Positions 30,025 to 39,840 of a stretch of DNA of 64,000 nucleotides are shown in pieces. The stretch's first letter is position 1. Each line of letters begins with the position of its first letter. The stretch lies in contig JALHMY010000026.1 of the NCBI GenBank assembly GCA_022843805.1, positions 1 through 64,000 of the forward strand, in the 5' to 3' direction. Made by a program: the position numbers and the translations under genes. This DNA is from Fuerstiella sp. GTDB taxonomy: Bacteria > Planctomycetota > Planctomycetia > Planctomycetales > Planctomycetaceae. A model generated the notes under the pieces. It saw only the letters and a program-made list of their open reading frames with translations. It searched no databases and was not told where the DNA came from.

Positions 30025-30405
30025 ATGACTCGCCTGGTACTGATTTTAGTGGCTCTGTGCATCATGGTTTCAGCTCCTGTGACTCACGCCGAAGATAAGA
30101 TCGTTGGTGCAGCCTGGGAAATCAAGATTCTCAGAAAGGGCAAGTCGCCCGCGCTGGTGTATTTTCGGGCGACTCCAGATGGTAAGGTCTTTAACAGGAC
30201 CGCCGAGGTGATCGGATCATGGAAAGGAGACAACGAGAACGCGGAAATGGACATCAATGGAATAAAAGGGGCGCGAAGTGGCTTAAACGGTACCTACGTT
30301 CTCACGAATATAAGTAAGGGACCAACACCCCGCTGGCAAGGTAAGTGGACACCTCAGGGAACCACAAGAGCACTTCCAGTCTCCGTTCGCCTGCTCAAGG
30401 ACTGA
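30025..30405 (+). CDS. small secreted protein of unknown function
   Basis: The 126-residue product has a clear signal peptide (MTRLVLILVALCIMVSAPVTHA, cleavage likely before EDK). The mature part of about 100 residues is predicted mostly beta: AAWEIKILRKGKSPALVYFR, then GKVFNRTAEVIGSW and KWTPQGTTRALPVSVRLL. It resembles small planctomycete secreted proteins without assigned function. I prefer ATG 30025 to the earlier ATG at 30013 because GGAGCG lies 5-11 bases before it. It lies between the two copies of the duplicated flank, so it may have moved with or inserted into that duplication. Confidence 0.75.
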   Translation: MTRLVLILVALCIMVSAPVTHAEDKIVGAAWEIKILRKGKSPALVYFRATPDGKVFNRTAEVIGSWKGDNENAEMDINGIKGARSGLNGTYVLTNISKGPTPRWQGKWTPQGTTRALPVSVRLLKD

Positions 30406-30429
30406 AATCATCTCATCTGAATCGCAACC

Positions 30430-30545
30430 GAACCCGGAAAAATTCTGCACAATATGCCACTGCAAGTATGCCGACTGCCAATGACCGCACTGCTATTATG
30501 AAGGCGGAAAACTGGGCAGGCGGAAAATTGGGATGACAACGGGAT
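30430..30545 (+). pseudogene. relic of a second copy of the surface-protein gene (5' part)
   Basis: Translation of this stretch gives AQYATASMPTANDRTAIMKA, followed by ENW and a stop. It aligns with residues after the export motif of the 26230-29421 protein (ALYATTVMPAADDGTTMQAGDW). The DNA TGGGATGACAACGGGATT is shared exactly. Codons and frame are broken, and no start or export signal remains. Confidence 0.75.
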
Positions 30546-30559
30546 TGACGTCCGTTGCG

Positions 30560-30715
30560 GACCTGATCATCCTTGCACCTGGGCCTTGATCCGGAAATTT
30601 TGTATTTTTCTTCGTCCGCCATAATGCCCCTGCACGGTCGCTGGCAATGTGCGGTACAATTCCTTCATTACTGCGTCTCGCCTGCTGAAGAAATCACCGG
30701 CATATGCGTTCGGGG
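30560..30715. repeat. second copy of the surface-gene 3' flank
   Basis: Diverged duplicate of 29485-29640. Since it directly follows the relic of the surface gene's 5' part, the simplest reading is a tandem duplicate of the whole gene that later lost nearly all of its coding region. Confidence 0.78.
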
Positions 30716-30784
30716 TTCCTAACGCTGCAGTTCTGATTGATCTTCGGTTGTTGTCAATGATGAGTTGGTTGTCCGGGGGAATCC

Positions 30785-33553
30785 ATGATGGATTTGTTCT
30801 GCACGAAGAGAGTACTTCTGGCGGTCGTGGTAATTTTCACGATCCAGGATTTCCGGACAGCGGTTTCGCAGGAGGTCTCCGGACCCGTGTTCGAAACGGA
30901 CATTATGCCACTGCTGGAGGCTCGCTGTATTCGCTGTCACGGCGGTGAGAAGCAGGAAGCCGGGCTGGATCTTCGCCGCCGATTTTTGATGCAAAAGGGT
31001 GGAGACAGCGGAACGGCTCTTCTTGCCGGCAATCCGGATGAGAGTCTTCTGATACAAAAGGTGGAAGCAAATGAGATGCCTCCTGCGGAAGAAGGCCCGC
31101 TGGATGCCAGTCAGAAATCGCTGTTGCGCAAATGGGTGGCCGGTGGAGCAGCACTGCTGGCAAAGGAGGAAATGCCTTTGGATGAATCTGAACAGTCGAG
31201 TCGCATTACTGAAGCGGACCGGTCATTCTGGTCGTTTCAGTCGCCGCAGCGCCCGCCTGTTCCTGAAGTGACTTCCGCAGATTTCGCTGTGAAGAATCCC
31301 GTCGATGCGTTTCTGCTGGCTCGAATGCAGGAGAAAGGTCTTTCGTTTAATCCGGAAGCTCCCAAAGAAGTGCTGCTGAGAAGAATGACGTTCGACCTGA
31401 TCGGACTTCCACCGACAACAGAAGAACTCGACTCATTTCTTGCCGATGACTCTGCGGATGCTGTGGAAAAGCTGGCCGATCGACTGCTTGCGTCTCCTCG
31501 ATATGGCGAACGATGGGCTCGACACTGGCTCGACGTAGCGGGCTACGCAGATTCCGATGGTTATCTGGCGGCTGATCGTCTGAGACCTGAAGCCTGGCGG
31601 TACCGGGACTGGGTCATCCGATCCCTGAACAATGACCTTCCGTACGATCAGTTCGTAATTCAGCAGCTGGCGGGGGACGAATTGAGTCAGTGGAGAAAAA
31701 TGGATGAGATTACTCCGGAGGTGGCTGACCAGCTGACAGCCACCGGGTTTCTGCGGACGGCGTCTGATCCGACCTATCCAGGTTACACGGAGCCTAACGA
31801 GATTCATCAGGTGATGGCTGATACGCTGCAGATTGTCGGAAGCAGTTTTCTTGGACTGACCATTCAGTGTGCACGCTGCCATCAGCACAAACTGGACCCA
31901 ATTTCGCAGCGAGACTATTACTCGCTTCTGGCCTGTTTTCAGGGCGCTCTGGATCCCGATCGATGGCAGCCGTCGGAAGTTCGCGGCATTCGGCTTGCCA
32001 GTGAAGCAGAAGATGCCCGCATTACTCAGCACAATGCGTCCGTTGATGAGCGTGTCAAATCACTGAACGAATCACTTGTGAATCTGACTGGTCGATACAG
32101 GCAGAAACGCATCGCGGAGGCATGGGCAACGTTTGCGACAAATTCAGAAGCAGCTGGCTCCGGCGCGGCGAGACCAGCAGCTGTATCGGAGATTGTGGTA
32201 CCGGAAGGGGAAACATTGAGCGACTCCGTGGCTGCCGAACTGAAAGCAGCGCTTTCTGTGGAGTCCGCGAAACGGACGGAGGAGCAGAAGAAACTGGTGG
32301 CCAGCATGGCTCCTTCAGTCAACGTTGAGGAAGCCGGCTTAAGCGAGCGATATGCAGAGTATGCGGCGGAGTCTGCAAAGTTCAAAGCGGCGATTGCAGC
32401 CGAGTCCGCGCTCAGGGTCAGTGTGCCACTCATTCGTGGCATGGTCGACATTGATGAAAAGGCGGCTGTTTCAAAAATTCTGAGACGAGGCGATCACCAG
32501 AAGCCGGGTGCAGAAGTGTCGGCAAATATCCCGGAAGTTTTGGAGACGCCGGGAATCGAGTTTAAACCGCAGCCCGATTACAAGACCACCGGGCGCCGCC
32601 TGGCACTGGCTCGCTGGCTGACCGATCCAAAACACCCGCTGCTCGCTCGGGTCCACGTCAATCGTATCTGGGCCGCGCACTTTGGACGTGGCCTGGTCCC
32701 CACACTTTCCAACTTTGGTCACAGTGGCGCAAGGCCGTCGCACCCGGAACTGCTGGACTGGCTTGCGTGTGAATTTATGGAACCGACAACCGATTCGACC
32801 GCTCCGACCGATTCAGCCACTGGTGCCGCTTCCGGTGCCGGGGCTCAGGAAAAACATTCACGAAAATGGAGCCAGAAAGCTTTGCATCGGCTGCTGGTGA
32901 CTTCGATGGCATACCGACAGTCGTCTGATACGGATGCAGTCCGGCAGGCACAGGATCCCGACAACGTGCTTTTGAGTGCATGGCAGCCAAGACGACATCA
33001 GGGAGAAGTTGTGCGCGACAGTTTGCTGGCAGTTTCCGGGCGGCTCAACTCCACGGCATTTGGAACTCCTGCCGGCGTCAGGCCACAGGGTGACGGATCG
33101 GTGATTGAAACGGATGCGACGGACGGACAGCGTCGTTCCATCTATCAGATTGTTCGTCGCAGTCAGCATCTGACGCTCCTGGAGCTGTTTGATACGCCAG
33201 TGATGGAAATCAACTGCCCGGAACGTCCGGTATCGACGGTACCTCTGCAGGCGCTGGCAATGTTGCATGGGCCTGCGGCAGAGCAGGCGGCAGGTTCGCT
33301 TGCGTCACTGGTGATGACCGCATCTCAGGATAACGGGCAGCGAATTCGATTCGTCTGGCGCAGGCTTTATGCTCGTGAGCCTCAGCTGTCAGAAATTTCT
33401 GTGGTTGAACAAACTTTAGCAGAGCTGACAGCGGAGAAATCATCGAGCGATCCGGGCCAGACGAATGAGGCAGACAGCGCTGCAGTGAATGCTGCATGGC
33501 GGGAAGTCTGTCTCGTACTTTTGAACAGCAACGAATTCATTTACGTTCATTAA
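30785..33553 (+). CDS. PSD1 protein: cytochrome c-like domain, DUF1549, DUF1553
   Basis: This 922-residue exported protein is the second PSD1 in the window. A signal peptide is followed by CIRCHGGEKQEAGLDLR. DUF1549 comes next (LLRRMTFDLIGLPPT, YGERWARHWLDVAGYADSDG), then CARCHQHKLDPISQRDYY. A moderately charged linker (about 420-590) is followed by DUF1553 (GRRLALARWLTDPKHPLLARV, NRIWAAHFGRGLVPTLSNFG). A small Thr/Ala/Gly insert sits near residue 670. It lacks the long Ala-rich coiled coil of the first PSD1. A GGGGGA sequence precedes the tandem ATGs. The DUF1501 gene follows 36 bases downstream, so the two form one unit. The physiological substrate is not known. Confidence 0.94.
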   Translation: MMDLFCTKRVLLAVVVIFTIQDFRTAVSQEVSGPVFETDIMPLLEARCIRCHGGEKQEAGLDLRRRFLMQKGGDSGTALLAGNPDESLLIQKVEANEMPPAEEGPLDASQKSLLRKWVAGGAALLAKEEMPLDESEQSSRITEADRSFWSFQSPQRPPVPEVTSADFAVKNPVDAFLLARMQEKGLSFNPEAPKEVLLRRMTFDLIGLPPTTEELDSFLADDSADAVEKLADRLLASPRYGERWARHWLDVAGYADSDGYLAADRLRPEAWRYRDWVIRSLNNDLPYDQFVIQQLAGDELSQWRKMDEITPEVADQLTATGFLRTASDPTYPGYTEPNEIHQVMADTLQIVGSSFLGLTIQCARCHQHKLDPISQRDYYSLLACFQGALDPDRWQPSEVRGIRLASEAEDARITQHNASVDERVKSLNESLVNLTGRYRQKRIAEAWATFATNSEAAGSGAARPAAVSEIVVPEGETLSDSVAAELKAALSVESAKRTEEQKKLVASMAPSVNVEEAGLSERYAEYAAESAKFKAAIAAESALRVSVPLIRGMVDIDEKAAVSKILRRGDHQKPGAEVSANIPEVLETPGIEFKPQPDYKTTGRRLALARWLTDPKHPLLARVHVNRIWAAHFGRGLVPTLSNFGHSGARPSHPELLDWLACEFMEPTTDSTAPTDSATGAASGAGAQEKHSRKWSQKALHRLLVTSMAYRQSSDTDAVRQAQDPDNVLLSAWQPRRHQGEVVRDSLLAVSGRLNSTAFGTPAGVRPQGDGSVIETDATDGQRRSIYQIVRRSQHLTLLELFDTPVMEINCPERPVSTVPLQALAMLHGPAAEQAAGSLASLVMTASQDNGQRIRFVWRRLYAREPQLSEISVVEQTLAELTAEKSSSDPGQTNEADSAAVNAAWREVCLVLLNSNEFIYVH

Positions 33554-33589
33554 CTGCCAGCAGCACTTTGAACGAGCAGGAGACGATTC

Positions 33590-35023
33590 ATGCAAGCGGG
33601 ACAGAATTACCCAACACTGGCCGAGTTGTTGTCGCGTCGCGACGTGTTTTCGAGATCTGCCTCTGGATTTGCCGGACTGGCTTTGGGCAGTCTGATGTGT
33701 AGTGCATCGGCATCTGCGTCGGAGCATTCTGCATCGGGGGTTCCCGTCGGCTGCCATTTTCCACCGAAAGCGAGGGCAGTAATCCAGTTATTTCAGCACG
33801 GCGGTCCCAGTCATATGGATTTGCTCGATCCAAAACCCGAACTGAATCGGCAGGATGGCAAGCCGATGCCGAAATACTTTACCGATCTGGTAAAGATCAG
33901 TTCGCATGGCAACCTGCTGGGCACTCCTTTTCGTTTTCATCGATCGGGAACCTGCGGAGTTGAATATTCAGAGCTGCTTCAGCATACAGCAAAAAACGCT
34001 GACGACATTGCGATCGTCCGCTCCATGTACACGGAACACAATAATCATGAACAGGCACTCTGGCATATGCATACCGGCCGAATCGTTTCCGGCCGTCCCA
34101 GTATTGGTGCCTGGGTGAACTATGCGCTCGGCAGCGAAAATGAGAATCTGCCTGCCTATGTTGTCCTGCGAACCGACAATAGTCTGCCTGTGGATGGGAC
34201 GCGTAACTGGTCAGCCGGATTCCTGCCGCCTCGATATCAGGGCGTTCATTTTCGACACACGGGAAGTCCGGTGCTTTATCTGCAGCCATCGACACCCGTT
34301 TCAGAAACGACACAAAATCTGCGCCGTCGGCTTCTGCAGCAGCTGAATGATGTTCACATGGCTGAGCATCCGCGGCTTGCTCCGGATCTGGAAGCTCGAA
34401 TTGCAAGTTATGAACTTGCCGGTCGCATGCAGTTATCCGCCGAAAGGGCATTGAACATCGGGGAAGAGACATCCGCCACACAGACAGCCTACGGAATCGG
34501 AACGGAACCGACTGACAGCTATGGCAGGCGATGTCTGATTGCCCGGCGTCTTGTTGAACGAGGCGTACGGTATGTGCAGATCTTTATCGAGAGTCAGATC
34601 TGGGATACACATGCAAAGAATGCCGAGTCAACTCGAAGCTGTTGTCTTCGAACAGACCAGCCCGTTGGGGCGTTACTGACTGATCTTCGACAGCGGGGGC
34701 TGCTGGATTCAACTCTTGTGGTCTGGGGCGGCGAATTTGGGCGCACGCCGGTCAGCCAGTCGGGAGACGGGCGGGATCACCACAAACAGGGTTTTTCCGT
34801 GTGGCTGGCGGGAGGCGGAATTCGAGGCGGCCAGGCTTACGGAACAACCGATGAACTCGGTTACAACGCGGTGGAAAACCGGGTGATGGTTGCAGATCTG
34901 CATGCCACGATACTCCACCAGCTTGGCCTGGATCACAAAAAGGTGACTTACCATATCCACGGCCGTGATGAGCGACTGACAGATGTGCATGAAGCACGGA
35001 TTCTGCGGCCACTGATCAGCTGA
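33590..35023 (+). CDS. DUF1501 protein, twin-arginine exported
   Basis: The 477-residue protein has a twin-arginine leader (LLSRRDVFSRSASGFAGLAL). DUF1501 signatures follow: QHGGPSHMDLLDPKPEL, GPSIGAWVNYALGSE-like sequence, GGEFGRTPVSQSGDGRDHH and GFSVWLAGGGIRGG. A GGAG sequence lies eight bases before ATG. It follows the PSD1 gene in the same order as in the minus-strand pair at 14.8-19.4 kb. The similarity of the two units argues for a fixed functional partnership between the haem protein and the DUF1501 protein. Reaction unknown. Confidence 0.94.
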   Translation: MQAGQNYPTLAELLSRRDVFSRSASGFAGLALGSLMCSASASASEHSASGVPVGCHFPPKARAVIQLFQHGGPSHMDLLDPKPELNRQDGKPMPKYFTDLVKISSHGNLLGTPFRFHRSGTCGVEYSELLQHTAKNADDIAIVRSMYTEHNNHEQALWHMHTGRIVSGRPSIGAWVNYALGSENENLPAYVVLRTDNSLPVDGTRNWSAGFLPPRYQGVHFRHTGSPVLYLQPSTPVSETTQNLRRRLLQQLNDVHMAEHPRLAPDLEARIASYELAGRMQLSAERALNIGEETSATQTAYGIGTEPTDSYGRRCLIARRLVERGVRYVQIFIESQIWDTHAKNAESTRSCCLRTDQPVGALLTDLRQRGLLDSTLVVWGGEFGRTPVSQSGDGRDHHKQGFSVWLAGGGIRGGQAYGTTDELGYNAVENRVMVADLHATILHQLGLDHKKVTYHIHGRDERLTDVHEARILRPLIS

Positions 35024-35052
35024 CGGCGTCTGTGTACTCCACTACGCATGCA

Positions 35053-37719
35053 TCAGGAATCCGCAGCTGATGGTCCAAATGTTTCCTTAAGAAATTCGAT
35101 CTGCTCATCCCTGTAGTGCACTAGCTTTGCGAATTTATTCAATGCGGCGTGGCTGGTGAATCTTGCGATCCGAGGAGTTGTCCAGCCGGCGAGAACCGCG
35201 CGAGTGACTCCGAGTGATTCAGCCAGCTCAGCCGGAGAAAGTGCGGCCTGGGACAGCACAAGTCCCATAAACTCGGCTCGGATGGCTCGCAGTTCCTGAG
35301 GCGACACGGAGTTGCGAACGCGATCCCGATATTCGAGAACGATGGCCGACAGTCGAGTTGGAACCTGTCGTCTTCCCTTCTTCCATGACGCGGTACTCAG
35401 AATGACGAAGCGTCGATAGTTTTCACTGCCTGGATAAAATCCCATGCCATGTTCTGCCAGCCTTCCTGCAACACGGTGATGGAGAAAATGTCCATCGTCC
35501 AGAGCAAATGCCCGCAGCGACTGTGGGCTGACCCCGACTTCGCGACTGAGCCGCACGATTCCGCCGCGTTGTTCGATGATTTTCCCGGTCATGGAATGGA
35601 TGGTGAAAGGTGAATTGCCGTCTTCAATCTGCCGCAGCAATTGTGCCGGGCTTACAGGCACCTGAACGGCATGCGGATCCACGCAAGCAACAAACTCGAT
35701 AAATCGTGATCGAGAATGCGGGCTGATTCCGGGAGTCGTTTGTTCCAGAAGGTCTGCAAGGAACTCGGCCTGCGCCAAAGTGGCTCGACGAGCAGACTTT
35801 CTGCCGTTTTCACGAATGCCTTCACGCAGATGCCGAAAGACCTGTGTATCACCAAGTCCGCAGAGCGCCAATTGCTTTCCTACCTGCGGCCCCGTAAGAC
35901 TGGAAAGCGAGTCCCGGCCAAATACTCTTCTGAGCAGCTGAGCGGCACGGTAAGTTTTGATGGCTTCGTCATCCAGACGGCAGCGTTCAGGCACCGAACA
36001 GGTCCCGGCTGCTTCAATCGCTTCTTCCAGCGATCCAATATGTGATGTGAGCAGGGTGATGGCTCTTTCATTCTGACGGCGGATTCGTTCTGGTGTCAGA
36101 GGAAAGCGAGCAAGATCGGGTGGGTTCAGCAGATCCACAATCCGTGCAGCACGCTGTCGATCTTCGATACAGCGTTCTGTTCCCTGACGCATCCACTGTT
36201 GAAAGAGGGACTCATGAACGTCCGTCAGTTCGGCGATCCGAGTCAGAGGAAAACCGGATGAATCAACAAGCGCCCGCACAAGTTTTCCCCGGTCGCTTTC
36301 CGCAAGAGCGAGTTCCACGGAGGTAAGCAGTGCATTATCAGCGGGCCGCACCATCGCAATATCAGCAATCACGCGGCGGTTTCGCGAATTGACGAGTGGG
36401 GTCAGGAGGAGGCCCGTTTCGTCAGCAAGAGCACAGTACGTGCCGAGTTCATCTCTCAAACTGACCTGAAGAACTCGGGCGTTCTGTGCAACGCTCAGAG
36501 GCAGCGAGTATTGACGACACATGTGCCGCTGCGTTCTGGCAGATTGCCAGTCACAGTCAAGAACGCCCGTCAGAGCTTCGACACCTGCAGGTCTTACAGA
36601 AAACGTATTGCCGGCCATTCTCCACAGCCGCTGTTCAACATCGAGCTGAACATCGCCCTCCGGGACGAAGGCTGACACCATTTTCTGAAGGCACTCGCGG
36701 TTGGGGCGTTCGCTGTGCCGAGTCAGATAATTTCGCAGAGCACTGCCCGTGACACCCGGCCCATTGTGCTGGCGGAACCATGCCTGCTGGCGTCGATCAG
36801 ACCGATAACGAGAAGTATTCTGAACGGCGATCCACTGGCCGAGCTGCTCGGGCGACATACGGGACTGAAATCGCCCCCGGACTGAAGGCTGTTCGGATCT
36901 CCATGCTGAAAGCAAAGCCTCAAGAAACTCCGGAAACTGACAGGCCGCGGAAAAGCATCGTTCCACGACATGCATAAACGATTCTTCGCAACCGGCATCA
37001 TCCCGCCGTGCCTGTTCGGGGATATAGGCGAGTGCTTCTGTCGCCGCTGCATTCCATCGGGAAGGTGACGTGGGCGAAAGTCGTTTGATGCTGATTGACT
37101 TCAGAGTGCGACTGCGCAGCTGGCTGTCCTGCCGGGCCGTATGATTATTTGTCCGCGGTGAAGCAGTCGCGGAAGCCGCACGGCCTGATCCCGGTGGTGT
37201 CACGCGAGCCGCTCGATTTGCCTGTTCCTCTTCCAGTTCAATGAGTCTTGTCAGCAGACGCTGCTGACGCTGTTCATGAACCATTCGCTGACGGGACTCA
37301 TGCAGTGAGGCAATTTGCGCAGCATTATTGCGGCGAGTACAGTCAATGACGCCATCAAGATACGGCGGCTGAGAGCGTCTGCCATAGCATTCGGCAACGT
37401 ATGCTGCACCAACCAGTTCATCCCAAAGCTGCTGTCCGGAAGTCGAAAGCTGATCCCGCGGGCCAATCACCAGATCGGCAATCAGCTGTCCAAGTGGTTT
37501 TGTGGGGGCAAGACGGCCGACCAGAATTGCATCCAGCTCTCGCCCCAGTTCCGGTTCCAGACCTGACAACATCTGTGACACAGGATCACAGGGTTGTCTG
37601 TCGACAGCAGCACGAAGCAGCCTGAGCAGATCATCGCTGGTCCGGAAACGACGCAGCAGTTGCTCGCGCAGCTGGACATGGAATGGAGCGAATTCTCCCA
37701 TAGGAAACAGGCAGCTCAT
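35053..37719 (-). CDS. unrecognised 888-residue protein with multiple HTH-like modules
   Basis: I do not recognise the family. There is no signal peptide or membrane segment, so it is likely cytoplasmic. At least four segments look like helix-turn-helix units. They lie at about 290-352 (VTGSALRNYLTRHSERPNRE), 476-532 (LTRIAELTDVHESLFQQWMR), 708-758 (IVRLSREVGVSPQSLRAFAL) and 815-870 (PAELAESLGVTRAVLAGWTT). Each resembles the XRE-type second and third helices. A charged, Gln/Arg-rich coil (about 137-170) and a disordered Ser/Thr/Pro-rich linker (about 170-225) separate an N-terminal helical region (1-136) from the rest. It is transcribed alone, converging on the second DUF1501 gene 30 bases away. 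It may bind DNA or RNA at several points, or act as a large regulatory scaffold. ATG at 37701 is an alternative start. Confidence 0.8.
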   Translation of the reverse strand: MSCLFPMGEFAPFHVQLREQLLRRFRTSDDLLRLLRAAVDRQPCDPVSQMLSGLEPELGRELDAILVGRLAPTKPLGQLIADLVIGPRDQLSTSGQQLWDELVGAAYVAECYGRRSQPPYLDGVIDCTRRNNAAQIASLHESRQRMVHEQRQQRLLTRLIELEEEQANRAARVTPPGSGRAASATASPRTNNHTARQDSQLRSRTLKSISIKRLSPTSPSRWNAAATEALAYIPEQARRDDAGCEESFMHVVERCFSAACQFPEFLEALLSAWRSEQPSVRGRFQSRMSPEQLGQWIAVQNTSRYRSDRRQQAWFRQHNGPGVTGSALRNYLTRHSERPNRECLQKMVSAFVPEGDVQLDVEQRLWRMAGNTFSVRPAGVEALTGVLDCDWQSARTQRHMCRQYSLPLSVAQNARVLQVSLRDELGTYCALADETGLLLTPLVNSRNRRVIADIAMVRPADNALLTSVELALAESDRGKLVRALVDSSGFPLTRIAELTDVHESLFQQWMRQGTERCIEDRQRAARIVDLLNPPDLARFPLTPERIRRQNERAITLLTSHIGSLEEAIEAAGTCSVPERCRLDDEAIKTYRAAQLLRRVFGRDSLSSLTGPQVGKQLALCGLGDTQVFRHLREGIRENGRKSARRATLAQAEFLADLLEQTTPGISPHSRSRFIEFVACVDPHAVQVPVSPAQLLRQIEDGNSPFTIHSMTGKIIEQRGGIVRLSREVGVSPQSLRAFALDDGHFLHHRVAGRLAEHGMGFYPGSENYRRFVILSTASWKKGRRQVPTRLSAIVLEYRDRVRNSVSPQELRAIRAEFMGLVLSQAALSPAELAESLGVTRAVLAGWTTPRIARFTSHAALNKFAKLVHYRDEQIEFLKETFGPSAADS

Positions 37720-37954
37720 TGATGTTGCCTGGAACGAATGAGATTTTCAGAAGGAGGGGTGCAGGCAGCACCTCGCCAGCGAAATCGTTCGAATCAGGCA
37801 GGGAGGGCAGGTGTTTAGGGGCAGGAATTCTTCAGGCAGGGGACAAACTGATGGTTCCGTTCAGAAATCACCGTTAACCTGAGTTTCACAAATCAGGATG
37901 TAAAGTTCAATCCACCGAGCGAGTGGACTGATCAGCCAAATGCAGAAATTACAA
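37720..37954. other. spacer before the multi-HTH gene
   Basis: This should hold the promoter of the 888-residue protein's gene. It is G-rich on the plus strand (AGGGAGGGCAGG near 37800). I could not identify a promoter with confidence. Confidence 0.35.
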
Positions 37955-37987
37955 AAGCCCGGCATTTTGCTGTAAAATGCCGGGCTT
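37955..37987 (-). terminator. Rho-independent terminator of the DUF1501 gene
   Basis: A perfect 14-bp stem AAGCCCGGCATTTT (37955-37968) pairs with AAAATGCCGGGCTT (37974-37987) around a 5-base loop. Read on the minus strand it is followed by TTGTAATTT, giving a T-rich tail. It lies about 60 bases past the stop of the DUF1501 gene ending at 38046. Confidence 0.8.
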
Positions 37988-38045
37988 CATGGAGATCAGG
38001 TGAGCAGGTTGCCGAGGGGCAAACCGCCGGTCAGACGGCGTAGGA

Positions 38046-39518
38046 TCAGGAAAACAGTGCCATCGCAGCGTCCGCTTTTACCATTTCGCGTGGCTGATTC
38101 AGGTGATTCAATACCGTCTTGCGGGGATAGATTCCCACAGCATGGTAAATGGATGCGAGCAGCTGACCCGGGTGTACCGGATTTTCTGCCGGTGCCGAAG
38201 CAGTTTCATCCGACTTGCCATGCACATATCCGCGACGAATACCTGCACCTGCAATCAGGCCGGTGTAACAGTACGGCCAGTGATCGCGACCATCATCCGT
38301 GTTGCTGTTGCCGGATGTGCTGACACCACGTTTCGGGCTGCGGCCGAATTCACCAACGGCCACGACGAGCGTCTCTTTCAGCAATCCGCGTTCATCCATA
38401 TCTTCCAGCAGAGCAGAGAGGCCAGCGTCCAGCATCGGAGCAGACTGATCCTTCATACGTTTGCTGAGACCCGCGTGAACGTCCCACGAATGATTGTCCG
38501 AATTTGCAACTTTCGGCCAGTTGACTTCGACAACGCGAGTGCCCGCTTCAACCAGTCGTCGAGCCAGCAGGCAGCTTTGACCAAACGTGTTGTTGCCGTA
38601 TTTTTCACGAGTTGCCGGAGCTTCAGCACTCAGGTTGAATGCCTCTCTTGCCCGGCCGGACAGAACCAGGCCCAGCGCCTTCTTGTAGTATTCATCCAGA
38701 GCATACTGTTCTACCGCACGATCCAGATCCTTCATCCCAGCATTAACCGTGTCACGCAATGATGCTCGACGGTTCAGTCGATCCAGAGAAACTTCGCTGC
38801 GAAGTGTCAGGTCATCAATGCGAATGCGTTCCATCTTCGCCAGATCCATGTCATCGCCCGACGGATACAGATAATATGGATCGTATGCACGACCAAGGAA
38901 TCCGGCGGTACCAGCTTTCCCAATAACGTTACTCTCCTGCAGCGGCCGCGGCATCATCACATAAGGAAGCATTGGCACCACCGGTGGCTTCAGCTTCACA
39001 ATGTTACAGCCAAAATTTGGGAAGTCCTTCGGGCTGGGTGGTTCAAGCTGTCCGGACGGACTGACATTGTCGGCCGTATAGCCAGTCAGCATCTGATAAA
39101 TGGCGGCCGTGTGATTGAACAAACCAATGGGCGTGTAGCTGAGTGAACGGATCAGAGTCGCCCGATCAATCTGCTGTGCCAGTTTCGGCAGCAGTTCCGT
39201 GAACTGCACGCCAGGAAGTTTTGTATCGATGTTCCCAAAGATACTGCGAACGTTATCCGGCACATTGGTTTTCGGGTCCCACAGATCCAGATGACTTGGA
39301 CCGCCCTGCAGGTAAATCATAATCACGCTTTTGGCAGACCCAAAACCTTTGCCGCCGTATCGTGCTTCTTCTTCAGACGCATCGGCACCTCTGGCAGAAT
39401 TCTGCAGCAGTGAGGCCACACTCAGCCCGGCTAGGGCTGAACTGCCCACTCGAATCAGGTCGCGACGGGAATAGCCGTCACATGTGTCTTTGCCAAAACG
39501 ACCAGGGATCACAAGCAT
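38046..39518 (-). CDS. DUF1501 protein, twin-arginine exported
   Basis: The 490-residue protein has a twin-arginine leader ([19 protein letters not shown]). Family motifs include [46 protein letters not shown] and [19 protein letters not shown]. This subtype has a longer middle region and is more divergent than the two DUF1501 genes paired with PSD1. I chose ATG 39518 because GGAG lies seven bases upstream; the upstream TTG at 39530 is the Shine-Dalgarno region itself. No PSD1 gene is adjacent, so it is a singleton. A strong terminator follows its stop. Confidence 0.93.
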   Translation of the reverse strand: MLVIPGRFGKDTCDGYSRRDLIRVGSSALAGLSVASLLQNSARGADASEEEARYGGKGFGSAKSVIMIYLQGGPSHLDLWDPKTNVPDNVRSIFGNIDTKLPGVQFTELLPKLAQQIDRATLIRSLSYTPIGLFNHTAAIYQMLTGYTADNVSPSGQLEPPSPKDFPNFGCNIVKLKPPVVPMLPYVMMPRPLQESNVIGKAGTAGFLGRAYDPYYLYPSGDDMDLAKMERIRIDDLTLRSEVSLDRLNRRASLRDTVNAGMKDLDRAVEQYALDEYYKKALGLVLSGRAREAFNLSAEAPATREKYGNNTFGQSCLLARRLVEAGTRVVEVNWPKVANSDNHSWDVHAGLSKRMKDQSAPMLDAGLSALLEDMDERGLLKETLVVAVGEFGRSPKRGVSTSGNSNTDDGRDHWPYCYTGLIAGAGIRRGYVHGKSDETASAPAENPVHPGQLLASIYHAVGIYPRKTVLNHLNQPREMVKADAAMALFS

Positions 39519-39840
39519 GGCAAACTCCAAAAACTATGCAACGAGGCAGGATGGAACAAAGCAACATGAAACACGGGAAGCAAAGTGATTCGTCAGCAAA
39601 TCGATTCGTCAGAACAGTGGGGTGCACTAAAAATGCAGTGCACGAAAAGAGGATCATGAACTGATATAACAGCTGAGGCATTTCAGAACAACAGACCACG
39701 AACGGCAGGCGGCAAAACTCTGCCAATTCCGAGGTGCCTGAATAGTGTACAAAGAAATCGTGTGCCGTGGCAACGCTGCTCTTGGGATTTCGTGAGCGAT
39801 TGGATATCGTTCGCGTCGCCATGGTGGCAGGGAGCAGAAC
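39519..39840. other. divergent spacer between DUF1501 and SDR genes
   Basis: The two genes diverge, so promoters for both should lie here. A 7-bp stem GTGCACT-AGTGCAC (39622-39643) is present, and a 10-base direct repeat GATTCGTCAG lies near 39587-39612. Neither is a known operator. No other gene is seen. Confidence 0.4.
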
